The notes: generated by a model not told the origin, from the letters alone. A stretch of DNA of 64,000 nt from Negativicoccus succinicivorans (GCF_018372215.1 NZ_JAHAJN010000006.1:25846-89845); one strand, 5' to 3'. Positions 8,639 through 18,788 are shown, counted from the first letter of the stretch. Program-made: numbers and translations.

Positions 8639-9586
8639 CTATAAACGACTTCTGAAAACGTTTCTGATATCGATCACTCGGTCGATCACTTCATTAATCA
8701 ACACGGCATAGTTTTCATGATTATCGAAGTCCAAGCCGCCGATATAATAAATAATTCTTGACGCTTTTTTATCGTCCAATCGTTGCCAATCCATAGCGAA
8801 GCCAAGTTCATTTTCGATGGCCTCGGACTCCGCGTGCAATCTGTTGAAAAGTTCCTTATTATCCTTGATACGAACTTCGATCCCGATACAGTTGCTTTTA
8901 TTGACCAACGTAACGGATATATGCGCATCGCTTGTACCCAACGCGACATTGTACCAATGATCCGTCGTCGCTTTTCGTATATTAAACGGTTTATTCCTTG
9001 CCGCCACCATTTCATTAAATTGGGTCCAAAAGTTAAATCGTTCCGATTGCGCCTTGCTTAACTCGCCGTTGTCTCTGCTCACACTCGCCGTTTTAACAAA
9101 ATCATTCGGCTTTTCGATAATGACAAATTGAGGGGCCGGCAAAGAGTCGCCGATTCTGAACGCGTGAATTTCCATCAGGAAAAAGGAAACGCCTTTCGTC
9201 ATCTTATTGTTCAGCCATTCGATCGCGCTTCTGTGTTCTTCTCGCGCCTCTTTGACGATCCAAATCACGACATCGGCGTCCAATCCGGAAGCGTAGGTGA
9301 TGATTTTACCCAGATGATCGTGATTGGTGGCCTCCAACTGATTTTCAATGACCACTGTAATCCCGGTGGTCTCATCTTTCGCCACTAAATCGCAACGATA
9401 CGCGCCGACAAAGACCTCTTGATTTACATCGGTCAATGTCAAACCGATCTCATTGCTCAGCATTTCCATATTTTCTTCTTTGGCGAGCCATCCCGAGAAA
9501 TCGTATTGCTCGTGCCTCCACAGTTCCCGGATATCGACTTCTTCCAATTTTCCCAGTTTCAATTTGTTCACGGTCCTTTTTTCCAA
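8639..9586 (-). CDS. PD-(D/E)XK-like protein of the DUF4268 type (about 310 aa)
   Basis: The N-terminal 120 residues hold a nuclease-like core: GAYRCDLVA, then TVVIENQLEATNHDHLG and a strand VVIWIV. This is the D...(E)xQ/K arrangement of the restriction-endonuclease-like fold, with Q in place of the usual final K. The C-terminal part (about 165-310: FNFWTQFNEMVAAR... to the end) fits the DUF4268 domain found on such proteins. The longest start is a TTG at 9586 with no ribosome binding site; a GTG at 9571 or a downstream TTG is as likely. It lies 37 bases behind the specificity gene on the same strand and in the same AT-rich island, so it is probably an accessory nuclease or anti-phage partner of that system. 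Catalytic activity is not certain. Confidence 0.7.
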   Translation of the reverse strand: MEKRTVNKLKLGKLEEVDIRELWRHEQYDFSGWLAKEENMEMLSNEIGLTLTDVNQEVFVGAYRCDLVAKDETTGITVVIENQLEATNHDHLGKIITYASGLDADVVIWIVKEAREEHRSAIEWLNNKMTKGVSFFLMEIHAFRIGDSLPAPQFVIIEKPNDFVKTASVSRDNGELSKAQSERFNFWTQFNEMVAARNKPFNIRKATTDHWYNVALGTSDAHISVTLVNKSNCIGIEVRIKDNKELFNRLHAESEAIENELGFAMDWQRLDDKKASRIIYYIGGLDFDNHENYAVLINEVIDRVIDIRNVFRSRL

Positions 9587-9622
9587 GTGTACGAATTATT
9601 AAACTTTATGTATAGTATTTGC

Positions 9623-11248
9623 TCATTGAATCGTGCGTTTAAAATGTTCTATTATTTTGTAACTTTGCTTGATTTCTTCTATCTGCATATATTTTTTCAT
9701 ATAATCAAAATCCACATTCCCTGATTTATTAACAGGTAATAATATTTTTTGCCGATTCATCCTTGATGCATTGAATTTATACCCATAGGCATATTTCTCC
9801 TTTTGTTTGAGTATTGCTTGTTTAAGAAACAAGTAAGTGTATTTGTTTCCTTTTTCTTTATCTTTCCAATGAAGACGTTTAACGTCATCAGAAAAAACAG
9901 CCTCATAAGGATGATAAAAGTTTTCTACAACAGATCCGTTATAATTTACACCCAATACATTACTATCTAAACTGGAGTTTCTGTTTTTTATGAAGTTAGT
10001 GATTCCATTGTTATTATCCGTCGCGCCGATAAATGCTATATTCCCATCTTCTTGGTTTGCTTTTGTAAGTCTTACACCGGATTCTATAGTCACAATATCT
10101 TCCAGCCAAAACGCTTTCCACTCTTTTTCATTAAGCGGACTGAATGTAGACTCGCAGGCTACTGTTAACCTATATATATAGGTTAACATTTTTTGAATCT
10201 TTTCTTTTTCCAGCCTTCGCATGAATTGACTCATATATTCCCAATGAGGATTTCCATTTTTATCAACAGGGAGAATAAACTTTTCATTCCTAATTCTTTT
10301 GTCATTTATTTCCCTATTAAATGAGTACTTTTCTTCCAATCTTTTAATAATAGTTGCCATAAACAAATAAACATATTTGTCTGTTTTATTCAGCGTCAAA
10401 GACGTTACATGGTCGCTTGCGATATACTCATATTCATGATAAAAACATGAGCCTACACTCCCACTATTGGCTACAGTAAGGTTGTTTTTAAACTTTCGTA
10501 TATTCTCTTCATTGCCAATAAATTGATCAATGCCATTACTTAGAGATGTTGAGGATACATACGGATTATTTCCACATATATGATCATCTTTTTTTAACCT
10601 TTTACCTCTTTGGATTTTTCGAAATACGTCACTAAAGTTAAATTCTTTCCACTCAACACCTTCAAGTCCCACTAAATCAAAGGAAGCTTCGAGCATCTTT
10701 TGCTCATAATAAGATATAACTTTTTGCGCAATATCTTTTTCCTCTTGCTTGATATAATCTTCCATAAATTGCCAGTTGGGATTTCCAGAATTATCTACAG
10801 GTAATAATATTTTTGTTCTCTTTAGTCTTGAAAGCGTTGCTCCATTTCCACCCCAATTAAACTTCCGCATTTGTATTTTTAAAAGTGGAATTATAAACAT
10901 TGCTACTGATTTATTAATGTAGTCGTTTTTTAATATTTGTATATTTTGCCCAGTAAAAAAATCATTGTTTTGATAAAATACCGTTTGTGTGTCTAATCCT
11001 ATAGTTATAACATTCCCTTTGTTTTTCGAATACATAGAGGATTGATTATCAGTAATGAATGAATTAATTCCGTTTTGTATGTCACTACGAGTTATATATG
11101 GCACATCACCTATTTCTGTGTTGAGTTTATTTTTATCAATCCCGCTTTTAGTTGATGAGACCTCAAAAACTCCGTTCACTCCGCCTATAAAAAACTTATC
11201 CCACTCAACCTCACTGAGTGACAATCTACTTTGCATCATATTCTTCAC
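9623..11248 (-). CDS. Restriction-modification specificity subunit with three target-recognition units (541 aa)
   Basis: This is the DNA-recognition partner of the methyltransferase-nuclease upstream, with which it overlaps by 23 bases. The protein is built of three similar units. Each opens with a Trp motif (EWDKFF at 15, EWKEFN at 199, EWKAFW at 376) and closes with a linker motif: KILLPVDNSGNPNWQ from 146, KFILPVDKNGNPHWE from 323, KILLPVNKSGNVDFD from 501. Helical spacers (about 165-190 and 340-365) join them. HsdS and BcgI-B proteins normally carry two recognition domains, so a third is unusual. The nominal start is GTG at 11248; an ATG three codons in, with GGTGA before it, may be the real one. 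DNA is AT-rich compared with guaA, suggesting transfer. Confidence 0.85.
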   Translation of the reverse strand: MKNMMQSRLSLSEVEWDKFFIGGVNGVFEVSSTKSGIDKNKLNTEIGDVPYITRSDIQNGINSFITDNQSSMYSKNKGNVITIGLDTQTVFYQNNDFFTGQNIQILKNDYINKSVAMFIIPLLKIQMRKFNWGGNGATLSRLKRTKILLPVDNSGNPNWQFMEDYIKQEEKDIAQKVISYYEQKMLEASFDLVGLEGVEWKEFNFSDVFRKIQRGKRLKKDDHICGNNPYVSSTSLSNGIDQFIGNEENIRKFKNNLTVANSGSVGSCFYHEYEYIASDHVTSLTLNKTDKYVYLFMATIIKRLEEKYSFNREINDKRIRNEKFILPVDKNGNPHWEYMSQFMRRLEKEKIQKMLTYIYRLTVACESTFSPLNEKEWKAFWLEDIVTIESGVRLTKANQEDGNIAFIGATDNNNGITNFIKNRNSSLDSNVLGVNYNGSVVENFYHPYEAVFSDDVKRLHWKDKEKGNKYTYLFLKQAILKQKEKYAYGYKFNASRMNRQKILLPVNKSGNVDFDYMKKYMQIEEIKQSYKIIEHFKRTIQ

Positions 11249-13208
11249 CGTCTTCAGCCACCATCAACTCTTGAATGTTTTCTTCATTCTCTTTATCTTC
11301 GTCATCATCTTCAAGTCCAAAAAGATATCCCCTGCCATGGGTTATCATATTTACTTCAAAAGTAATATAGTCCGCTATTGTATTTCTAAATTCTTCCTCT
11401 GTCGGAATCTCATCATTGAAGTAATAAAAAGAGTGCAACCATTCATCATCAGACTCGATCGTTGTTTCAACGCAAAATTTAGTCTCCGCGTCTACACGGT
11501 CAAACCATACATCAAGTAAGTGCTGCTTTTTATCTTTTGCCGATGGGGTTTCCACAAGGCCTCTGTGCTTTGCAACTTCATATCCGTCATCTTCAAAGTT
11601 GATAAATTTACATGCCTTGTCCTTATGGTGCGGTATGCCTGCGGTAAAAACAGCAACGCAAGGGTTCGTGCCCACCCCGTAGAAGGTGTTTTTATTTAAA
11701 GTGATAACTCCTTCTAATGTATGGTGTTTTAAGATGTTTGACTTCGTTTCTTTTTCATATTTTGTTTTGCCGGTCATTGAAGACTGTGGAACAATAACCG
11801 CCACTCTGGCGCCTTCGACAAGAGAATCGAGCAAGTGTTCCGTAAAAGAAATTTCATAAAGGCTCGGATTGTCTTTGGATCCTTGGGAGTACGGAGGATT
11901 CATCATGCCCACAGTACAGCCTTTGAGTTGCAATTTTGCCGGATTTTGTTTTAAAAAGTCTTGATTTTCAAGATTGCTTTTGCCATCGCCTCTTAAGATC
12001 ATGTTGGTTGTAGCAATGGTAAACATATAGGATTGGTCTTCTATGCCGAAAAGCTGATGTTTTCTGATATTATTTTTTTCGAATTCATCGTCTGTTTTTT
12101 GCAGCATATCATGCATGGCGGCTATTAAAAATCCTGCCGTTCCGCAGCACGGATCCATCACTTTATCATCCGGTTTTAAGTCAAGCAAGTCGCAAAACAG
12201 TTCTGTGATATGTCTGGGCGTTAAAATAATGCCCAGAGATTGGCCATCGCCACCGGAGTAGGACATGAATTCTCCGTAAAATCGTCCTAAATAATCCTCT
12301 CCGCTTTGGTGGAATCGAATGGATTGGAATATGCTTTTATATAAAAACTCTGTGTAGTGTCGATTGGGTGTTTTGCCTAAAGTGGTATTGATTTGGTTTA
12401 TTTTTGTAGTGTCTTTGATAACAGAAAATTGATTTAACAATTTATCTCTTTTAACGTCCGGAGACACATTGGCTCGATTCAAATTATCTCTTATCGCTTC
12501 ATAAATTTTTTGGCCGTCTGTTTTTTTAGAATCACCTGTTAGCATGTCAATAGAAAAATTTCCATATTCTATTTCTCTAAGCGCAAGTAAAATGCCGGAT
12601 ACAATCAACGGCTTGTCCTTATCTTGGATTGACCCATAATTTCTTAAATCTTCATGTAAGAGCGCCGCATCCTTTAAAATCTCTGTCGTTTCTTTTTCAA
12701 AATCTGTATTTTCTTTCAGAATTTCTTTTGTGTAATATTCATAAATATTGTCTTCGTTAAAAGAAATGAAGGTTTCTATTTCGGGAAGTTCATAGTAGTC
12801 CATTCTGTCATTTAAAAACAACGGACTTATTCTATGCTTTTTCTCAGTTCCGGAAACGCCAATGGCAATTACTTTTGTATAGGAAGTATTTTTTATCAGA
12901 TGCTTCCCATAAAACAACGCGCCATTTACCGCATAGTCACAAATAGAAGCAGTATCTTCTGCTAAGATATCTTCATCCGTTCTTTTTTCATGCATCGAAA
13001 GAGAGCTTTTATCTTCAATAACGATAATAAAATCTTTAACGACTCCTACGTATTCCGGAAAGCCAACTTTCCCGGTTCCTCGCTTAGATGCCGTTTTAAG
13101 AGCGTCATCGATTTCTTTTATGGTAGATCCTTGTGCGTCTAAATTTAATTCAGCTTCTTTTAATAAATCATAGACCCACAAATCTGTGCTTTTTTCTTTT
13201 AATTTCAT
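11226..13208 (-). CDS. BcgI-like fused endonuclease / N6-adenine DNA methyltransferase (660 aa)
   Basis: Residues 40-120 form a PD-(D/E)XK nuclease domain with GFPEY (50-54), D59 and the E65-D-K67 triad end (DFIIVIEDK). A helical region leads to a gamma-class HsdM-type methyltransferase: motif X-like GIILTPRHIT (326-335), SAM-binding DPCCGTAGF (352-360) and catalytic NPPY (437-440). A nuclease fused to an M domain plus a separate S subunit is the layout of type IIB systems such as BcgI, which cut on both sides of the site; length is close to BcgI-A. No hsdR-like helicase gene is present. It would methylate adenine or cleave, according to site state. The C-terminus is very acidic (EDDDEDKENEEN). 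It is the first gene of a three-gene island. Confidence 0.87.
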   Translation of the reverse strand: MKLKEKSTDLWVYDLLKEAELNLDAQGSTIKEIDDALKTASKRGTGKVGFPEYVGVVKDFIIVIEDKSSLSMHEKRTDEDILAEDTASICDYAVNGALFYGKHLIKNTSYTKVIAIGVSGTEKKHRISPLFLNDRMDYYELPEIETFISFNEDNIYEYYTKEILKENTDFEKETTEILKDAALLHEDLRNYGSIQDKDKPLIVSGILLALREIEYGNFSIDMLTGDSKKTDGQKIYEAIRDNLNRANVSPDVKRDKLLNQFSVIKDTTKINQINTTLGKTPNRHYTEFLYKSIFQSIRFHQSGEDYLGRFYGEFMSYSGGDGQSLGIILTPRHITELFCDLLDLKPDDKVMDPCCGTAGFLIAAMHDMLQKTDDEFEKNNIRKHQLFGIEDQSYMFTIATTNMILRGDGKSNLENQDFLKQNPAKLQLKGCTVGMMNPPYSQGSKDNPSLYEISFTEHLLDSLVEGARVAVIVPQSSMTGKTKYEKETKSNILKHHTLEGVITLNKNTFYGVGTNPCVAVFTAGIPHHKDKACKFINFEDDGYEVAKHRGLVETPSAKDKKQHLLDVWFDRVDAETKFCVETTIESDDEWLHSFYYFNDEIPTEEEFRNTIADYITFEVNMITHGRGYLFGLEDDDEDKENEENIQELMVAEDGEEYDAK

Positions 13209-13295
13209 CTCGCATACTCCACTTATGTATTACTGAATAAAACAAAACTTTACAAGTATTTCCAAATCTATCCTTTTCAACTTGCTGTCGCAATA

Positions 13296-13334
13296 CAAAT
13301 CAAATTGCGTTTTTTGAATATGTAATTTGATTTG
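13296..13334. promoter_or_regulatory. Inverted repeat upstream of the restriction operon
   Basis: CAAATCAAATT (13296-13306) and AATTTGATTTG (13324-13334) are perfect inverted arms with a 17-base spacer. They lie 88-126 bases before the methyltransferase-nuclease start and just downstream of a TATACT on the minus strand. It could be an operator or an mRNA hairpin; no regulator gene is seen nearby. Confidence 0.5.
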
Positions 13335-13444
13335 ATTGTAGTATATCAGTATTCAAAACTTCCTGCATGTCCAGTATCGTCCTTCATATTATGATGTTTG
13401 GCGAGTTTTCTGTTTGCTTGTCATATGATCAATAAATGAACACG

Positions 13445-13480
13445 AAAAAGGCCGTGAATATAAAATTCACGGCCTTTTTT
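13445..13480. terminator. Bidirectional terminator after guaA
   Basis: AAAAAGGCCGTGAATATAAA pairs with ATTCACGGCCTTTTTT. It lies 26 bases past the guaA stop with a T run on both strands, and is the third member of the repeated hairpin family. Confidence 0.87.
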
Positions 13481-13505
13481 ATTTAATGCAAGTACTTTAC
13501 AACTA

Positions 13506-15041
<1,536 letters not shown>

Positions 15042-15078
15042 ATGAATCTCCTCTAATACATAGTTATTTTACTGTTTT

Positions 15079-15087
15079 ATTATAGCA
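15079..15087 (-). promoter_or_regulatory. Extended -10 promoter of guaA
   Basis: TGCTATAAT on the minus strand, 38 bases before the guaA start. No good -35 at 17 bases; the TGn extension may make up for it. Confidence 0.5.
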
Positions 15088-15116
15088 TGACGCGCGTCGC
15101 GCATACGACTGTCGCG

Positions 15117-16073
15117 TCAACGGAACGCGGGGTTGCCTTTCGCCTCGTGCAGTCGACGGCGCCTTGTATTGCGCTCGGCGACATCCCGATACCAGGCGAT
15201 CAGCAACGGTACCGCCCGATACGTTTCGCGCGCGACGCCATGCACGGTGCCGCGGCCTTTTTTATATTGGTACGTTTTCCAGCGAACGAGGTAGCGCTTT
15301 CCCAAGTGATCCATCGCGAGCGCCAGTAATGTGTGCCGCCGCAACCGCTCCGGCTCGGTCAAGGCCAACGGCGCGTCCTGATCGGGTAGGTAAATTTCCC
15401 AAATAGCCGGATCCGCCCAAGCGGATTGACTGTCACGGTAACCGTCAAAATATTGAAATTCGACGGTCGGACGAAATTCAAGCGGCCCCAAGTTACGATG
15501 AAAATCGTATTCACGAATGGCGCGCCGCAAGGGCAGGCGTTCGCAAATTTGCGCCGTATACGCCGCGTCATTGACCGCGCGATGCGCGTCGTCCGCCATC
15601 GCCACGCCCATGTACTCGGCCGCGCGCGCCAAGCCGTACTGCTCGTAAGTGTCCAAACAATAGCGGCCGAAAATTTTTTGCGCATCGTACCAAGGTCGGA
15701 GCCAAGTCCGCGGCAAATGATGCAGGCGCAGGTTTTCCGCCAGCACCTGCCGATCGGAAGTTCCCCACGAAAGCAGCAACGCGTCGTCGCCGCACCAGCG
15801 GTTAAATTCCGTCATGACGGTTTTGAAATCGTCTTCCTCCTGCAGCATCTCCCAGGTAATCCCCGTCAATCGCTTGACGTGCGGATGCATACGGCGCAGA
15901 AAACTCGGCTTCACCAAGCGATCGAAGCGATCACTCAAGTCGCCGTCGCCCGTCATGCGAACCGCGCCGATCTCGATGATTTCGCCGGAAAGCGGAAACC
16001 CGATCTCGTTTTGCATCGCCAGCTGGTACGGTACGATTTCGTTCCATTCCAAGTCGAAGATAATGCAGTTCAT
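15117..16073 (-). CDS. DEDDh-type 3'-5' exonuclease domain protein (318 aa)
   Basis: The N-terminal 190 residues fit the RNase T/DnaQ exonuclease fold. Exo I is FDLEW with D7 and E9, Exo II has D107 (WGTSDRQ), and Exo III has H164 and D169 (DAHRAVNDA). All five DEDDh residues are visible. The C-terminal 120 residues are rich in Arg, Trp and Tyr and have no recognised domain; they could bind nucleic acid. It may trim RNA or DNA 3' ends, but the substrate cannot be told. The stop and start of the dcd gene and this one overlap by four bases (16070-16073), so it is translated together with dcd and the membrane protein before it. Confidence 0.8.
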   Translation of the reverse strand: MNCIIFDLEWNEIVPYQLAMQNEIGFPLSGEIIEIGAVRMTGDGDLSDRFDRLVKPSFLRRMHPHVKRLTGITWEMLQEEDDFKTVMTEFNRWCGDDALLLSWGTSDRQVLAENLRLHHLPRTWLRPWYDAQKIFGRYCLDTYEQYGLARAAEYMGVAMADDAHRAVNDAAYTAQICERLPLRRAIREYDFHRNLGPLEFRPTVEFQYFDGYRDSQSAWADPAIWEIYLPDQDAPLALTEPERLRRHTLLALAMDHLGKRYLVRWKTYQYKKGRGTVHGVARETYRAVPLLIAWYRDVAERNTRRRRLHEAKGNPAFR

Positions 16074-16603
16074 GCGTCGGTCTCGCGTTCAAAGTCCTTG
16101 TACAAAAGGCTCGGCTGAATGCCTTCATTATGCTGGTATTTGCCGCTCTTGTACGGCTCGTAGTCGCCTTCGATCAAATGGTAATAAATTTGGCAAAGTT
16201 CCACGTTGGGGTAAATTTTGATCGGCTGCACGCAAAACATTTCCAGCGTCCAATACCCCGCGAAACCGACATCGCCGAAGCCCGCGGTCACATGGATAAA
16301 AAGCCCCAGACGGCCGACCGACGAACGTCCTTCGAGCATCGGCACAAGCCCTTCCGTGCGGGTGTATTCCGCCGTGCGTCCCAAGTAAAGGCGCTGCGGT
16401 TCCAACCACAAACCATCGTCGGGGATCACAATGCGATGGGCGGTATTTTTCTTTTTCATATCGAGCTTCGGTTCATCATAAACGAGCAATTCGTTCGCCA
16501 AGCTCAAATTGTAACTGTTCGGGTTCAATTTTCGCGGATCGAACGGATCGATAAAAATATTTTCGCCCAGTCGCCGCTCAATTTCTTTTCCGGATAAGAT
16601 CAC
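16070..16603 (-). CDS. dcd: dCTP deaminase (177 aa)
   Basis: It deaminates dCTP to dUTP as a supply for dTMP synthesis. The sequence has the family core: NPNSYNLSLANELL near 27-40, the nucleotide-binding EGRSSVGRLGLFIHVTAGFG (about 92-111) and WTLEMF with the catalytic Glu. Length matches the monofunctional enzymes, and the C-terminal YQHNEGIQPSLLYKD is typical of the trimeric dCTP deaminase/dUTPase family. Whether it also hydrolyses dUTP, as some bifunctional members do, cannot be settled by eye. Four-base overlaps on both sides place it in an operon with a small membrane protein and the exonuclease. Confidence 0.93.
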   Translation of the reverse strand: MILSGKEIERRLGENIFIDPFDPRKLNPNSYNLSLANELLVYDEPKLDMKKKNTAHRIVIPDDGLWLEPQRLYLGRTAEYTRTEGLVPMLEGRSSVGRLGLFIHVTAGFGDVGFAGYWTLEMFCVQPIKIYPNVELCQIYYHLIEGDYEPYKSGKYQHNEGIQPSLLYKDFERETDA

Positions 16604-17058
16604 TTTTGCCCCACCTTGCCGCTATACAACTCTTTCATGCGCCAGATTTGCGCCGCCACTTTGTCCGCGCGCCGCGCGCCGACCGGCAAACGCCACCATT
16701 CGACCACGCTTTCCGCCCGCGGGCTGTAGCCGCGACAGACGACGTAACGCTTTTTCGCATTCTCGTATTCGCCGTCGATAAAAGGCTGCACATTCACTTC
16801 ATAGATATAATTCCAGGGAATTAAAATATTGCTGGCCAGCAGCTTCGCCCCTTTGCTGTCCAAGCGCAACAGCTTGGTCGGGAAAAAGTAGCCGTACAGG
16901 CAATATAAAAAGGCGATCGCACACGCCGCGACAAAAATTTCACTGCCGCGCACTTTCATGATCTGCCACACCGCGACCGAGACGGCCGTCACAAATGCGA
17001 ACGCGCCCATTTTCTGCAGATAATCCCGCTTGTCTTCACGAATAAAAACCGGTTTCAT
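16600..17058 (-). CDS. Small membrane protein of unknown function (152 aa)
   Basis: The start at 17058 (MKPVFIREDKRDY) is preferred over an upstream ATG, since AGGGTG lies just before it. Two membrane helices follow a short cytoplasmic leader (MGAFAFVTAVSVAVWQIM and IFVAACAIAFLYCLYGYFF). After them comes a soluble domain of about 90 residues with NILIPWNYIYEVNV and a Trp-rich VVEWWRLPVG, which looks like the small bacterial PH-like membrane proteins. Family is not recognised with confidence. It overlaps dcd by four bases and is divergent from prfC. Confidence 0.6.
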   Translation of the reverse strand: MKPVFIREDKRDYLQKMGAFAFVTAVSVAVWQIMKVRGSEIFVAACAIAFLYCLYGYFFPTKLLRLDSKGAKLLASNILIPWNYIYEVNVQPFIDGEYENAKKRYVVCRGYSPRAESVVEWWRLPVGARRADKVAAQIWRMKELYSGKVGQK

Positions 17059-17130
17059 GCGCCCACCCTTTCTCCTTTTGATGTCTTTTATTATACCTTT
17101 TATCGCCCGCCCCAACAACCGTCCGCGCGC

Positions 17131-17159
17131 TTTCACGGAAACGCGGATCATGTTATAAT
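17131..17159 (+). promoter_or_regulatory. Promoter of prfC
   Basis: TTTCAC (17131-17136), 17 bases, then TGTTATAAT with TATAAT at 17154-17159, 24 bases before the start codon. The -10 is perfect and extended; the -35 is weak. Confidence 0.55.
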
Positions 17160-17183
17160 TTGGAGATATGAAGGAGTGACAGC

Positions 17184-18788
17184 ATGAACTTTACGCAAGA
17201 AATCAACCGTCGCCGCACGTTTGCTATTATTTCGCATCCGGATGCCGGTAAAACGACGCTGACGGAAAAATTATTACTTTACGGCGGCGCGATCCACCTC
17301 GCCGGTTCGGTCAAGGCGCGTAAAACGGCGCGGCACGCCGTTTCCGACTGGATGGAAATCGAAAAGCAGCGTGGCATCTCGGTCACGAGTTCCGTTTTGC
17401 AATTCGATTACGAAGGACACCGCGTCAATATTTTGGATACGCCGGGTCACCAGGACTTTTCGGAGGACACGTACCGCACATTGATGGCGGCGGACAGCGC
17501 CGTCATGCTGATCGACGTGGCGAAAGGCGTCGAAGCGCAGACGGAAAAACTCTTCCGCGTATGCGCTGATCGCGGCATTCCGATTTTTACTTTTGTCAAT
17601 AAAATCGACCACTTCGGACGCAATCCGTACGACCTGATGTCCGAGCTCGAATCCATGCTCGGTATTCGCGCCTGCCCCATGAATTGGCCGGTCGGCATCA
17701 ACGGTAAATACCAGGGCATCTATGAACGCGAAACGGATACCGTGCACGTGTTTGAACGCTCGGGCGATCATGGTCAGAACAAACTCGCCGTAACCAGCGG
17801 CAAGCGCACTGATCCTGAAATTCAAGCGTTGCTCAGCGAGGACGTGCTCGCTCAGCTGGAAGAAGATATCGAGCTTTTAGACGTCGCGGGAGATCCGTTC
17901 GACGCGGAAAAAATCGCGCGCGGCAAGCTGACCCCGCTCTACTTCGGCAGCGCGATGACGAATTTCGGCGTGCAGCCGTTTCTTGAAAGCTTTTTGAAAA
18001 TGGCCCCCGCGCCGGCGCCGCGTCGGGCGCTGGAGGAAACCGTCTCACCGCAAAGCGAGGACTTCTCCGCTTTCGTCTTCAAAATCCAGGCGAACATGGA
18101 CCCGAAACATCACGATCGCATCGTCTTCATGCGTATTTGCTCGGGACAGTTTGAAAAAGGCATGAGCGTCTTGCATCGCCAATCGGGCAAAACGATCCGA
18201 CTCACCCAGCCGCAACAATTTTTGGCGACGGAGCGCACCATTATCGAATCCGCCTATCCCGGCGATATCATCGGCGTATTTGATCCGGGCACGATGGGCG
18301 TCGGCGATACCTTGTGCGATCCGAAACACGTCGTCACCTTCGCCGATTTTCCGGTATTTCCGCCGGAACTTTTCGCGCGCGTCGCACCGAAAGACAGCCT
18401 GAAGCGTAAACAATTCTTAAAGGGAATGCGCCAACTGGCGCAGGAAGGCGCGATTCAAATTTACACGCAGGGCGAAGGCCGCGAATCCTTTATCATCGGC
18501 GCCGTCGGTCAATTGCAATGGGACGTACTGCAGTATCGTCTGCAAAACGAATACAACGTCACGGTGGAGCTGATTCCTCTCCCCTACAGCGTCGCGCGTT
18601 GGGCGCTGAACGCTACGCCGGAAGACCTCACCGGGCTCGGCACGTCGATGATCGTCTACGACAGCAAACAACGTCCGGTCATTTTGCTCGCCAATGAATG
18701 GCAGACGAATTGGCTCACCGAACGCAATCCGGGCGTGACTTTTGTAGCGTCGCCCCCGATCGTCACTGTGGATCAGGAAGAAAAATAA
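17184..18788 (+). CDS. prfC: Peptide chain release factor 3 (534 aa)
   Basis: This translational GTPase recycles RF1/RF2 from the ribosome after peptide release. GTPase motifs are clear: HPDAGKTTLTEKLL (G1), ISVTSS (G2), DTPGHQDF (G3) and NKIDHFGRNP (G4). The RF3-specific N-terminus (TQEINRRRTFAIISHPDAGK) separates it from EF-G and TypA. Domains II and III follow to the end at the normal family length. A GAAGGAG site precedes the ATG. It is the only plus-strand gene in the 13-56 kb stretch and is followed directly by a terminator. Confidence 0.96.
   Translation: MNFTQEINRRRTFAIISHPDAGKTTLTEKLLLYGGAIHLAGSVKARKTARHAVSDWMEIEKQRGISVTSSVLQFDYEGHRVNILDTPGHQDFSEDTYRTLMAADSAVMLIDVAKGVEAQTEKLFRVCADRGIPIFTFVNKIDHFGRNPYDLMSELESMLGIRACPMNWPVGINGKYQGIYERETDTVHVFERSGDHGQNKLAVTSGKRTDPEIQALLSEDVLAQLEEDIELLDVAGDPFDAEKIARGKLTPLYFGSAMTNFGVQPFLESFLKMAPAPAPRRALEETVSPQSEDFSAFVFKIQANMDPKHHDRIVFMRICSGQFEKGMSVLHRQSGKTIRLTQPQQFLATERTIIESAYPGDIIGVFDPGTMGVGDTLCDPKHVVTFADFPVFPPELFARVAPKDSLKRKQFLKGMRQLAQEGAIQIYTQGEGRESFIIGAVGQLQWDVLQYRLQNEYNVTVELIPLPYSVARWALNATPEDLTGLGTSMIVYDSKQRPVILLANEWQTNWLTERNPGVTFVASPPIVTVDQEEK

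Noticed and set aside
9623..13208. Type I restriction system missing its hsdR gene
   Set aside because: The methyltransferase protein carries its own PD-(D/E)XK nuclease at the N-terminus, so no separate R subunit is needed.
15042..15116. Purine riboswitch ahead of guaA
   Set aside because: The space to the next gene is too short and no paired P1/P2/P3 layout is seen.
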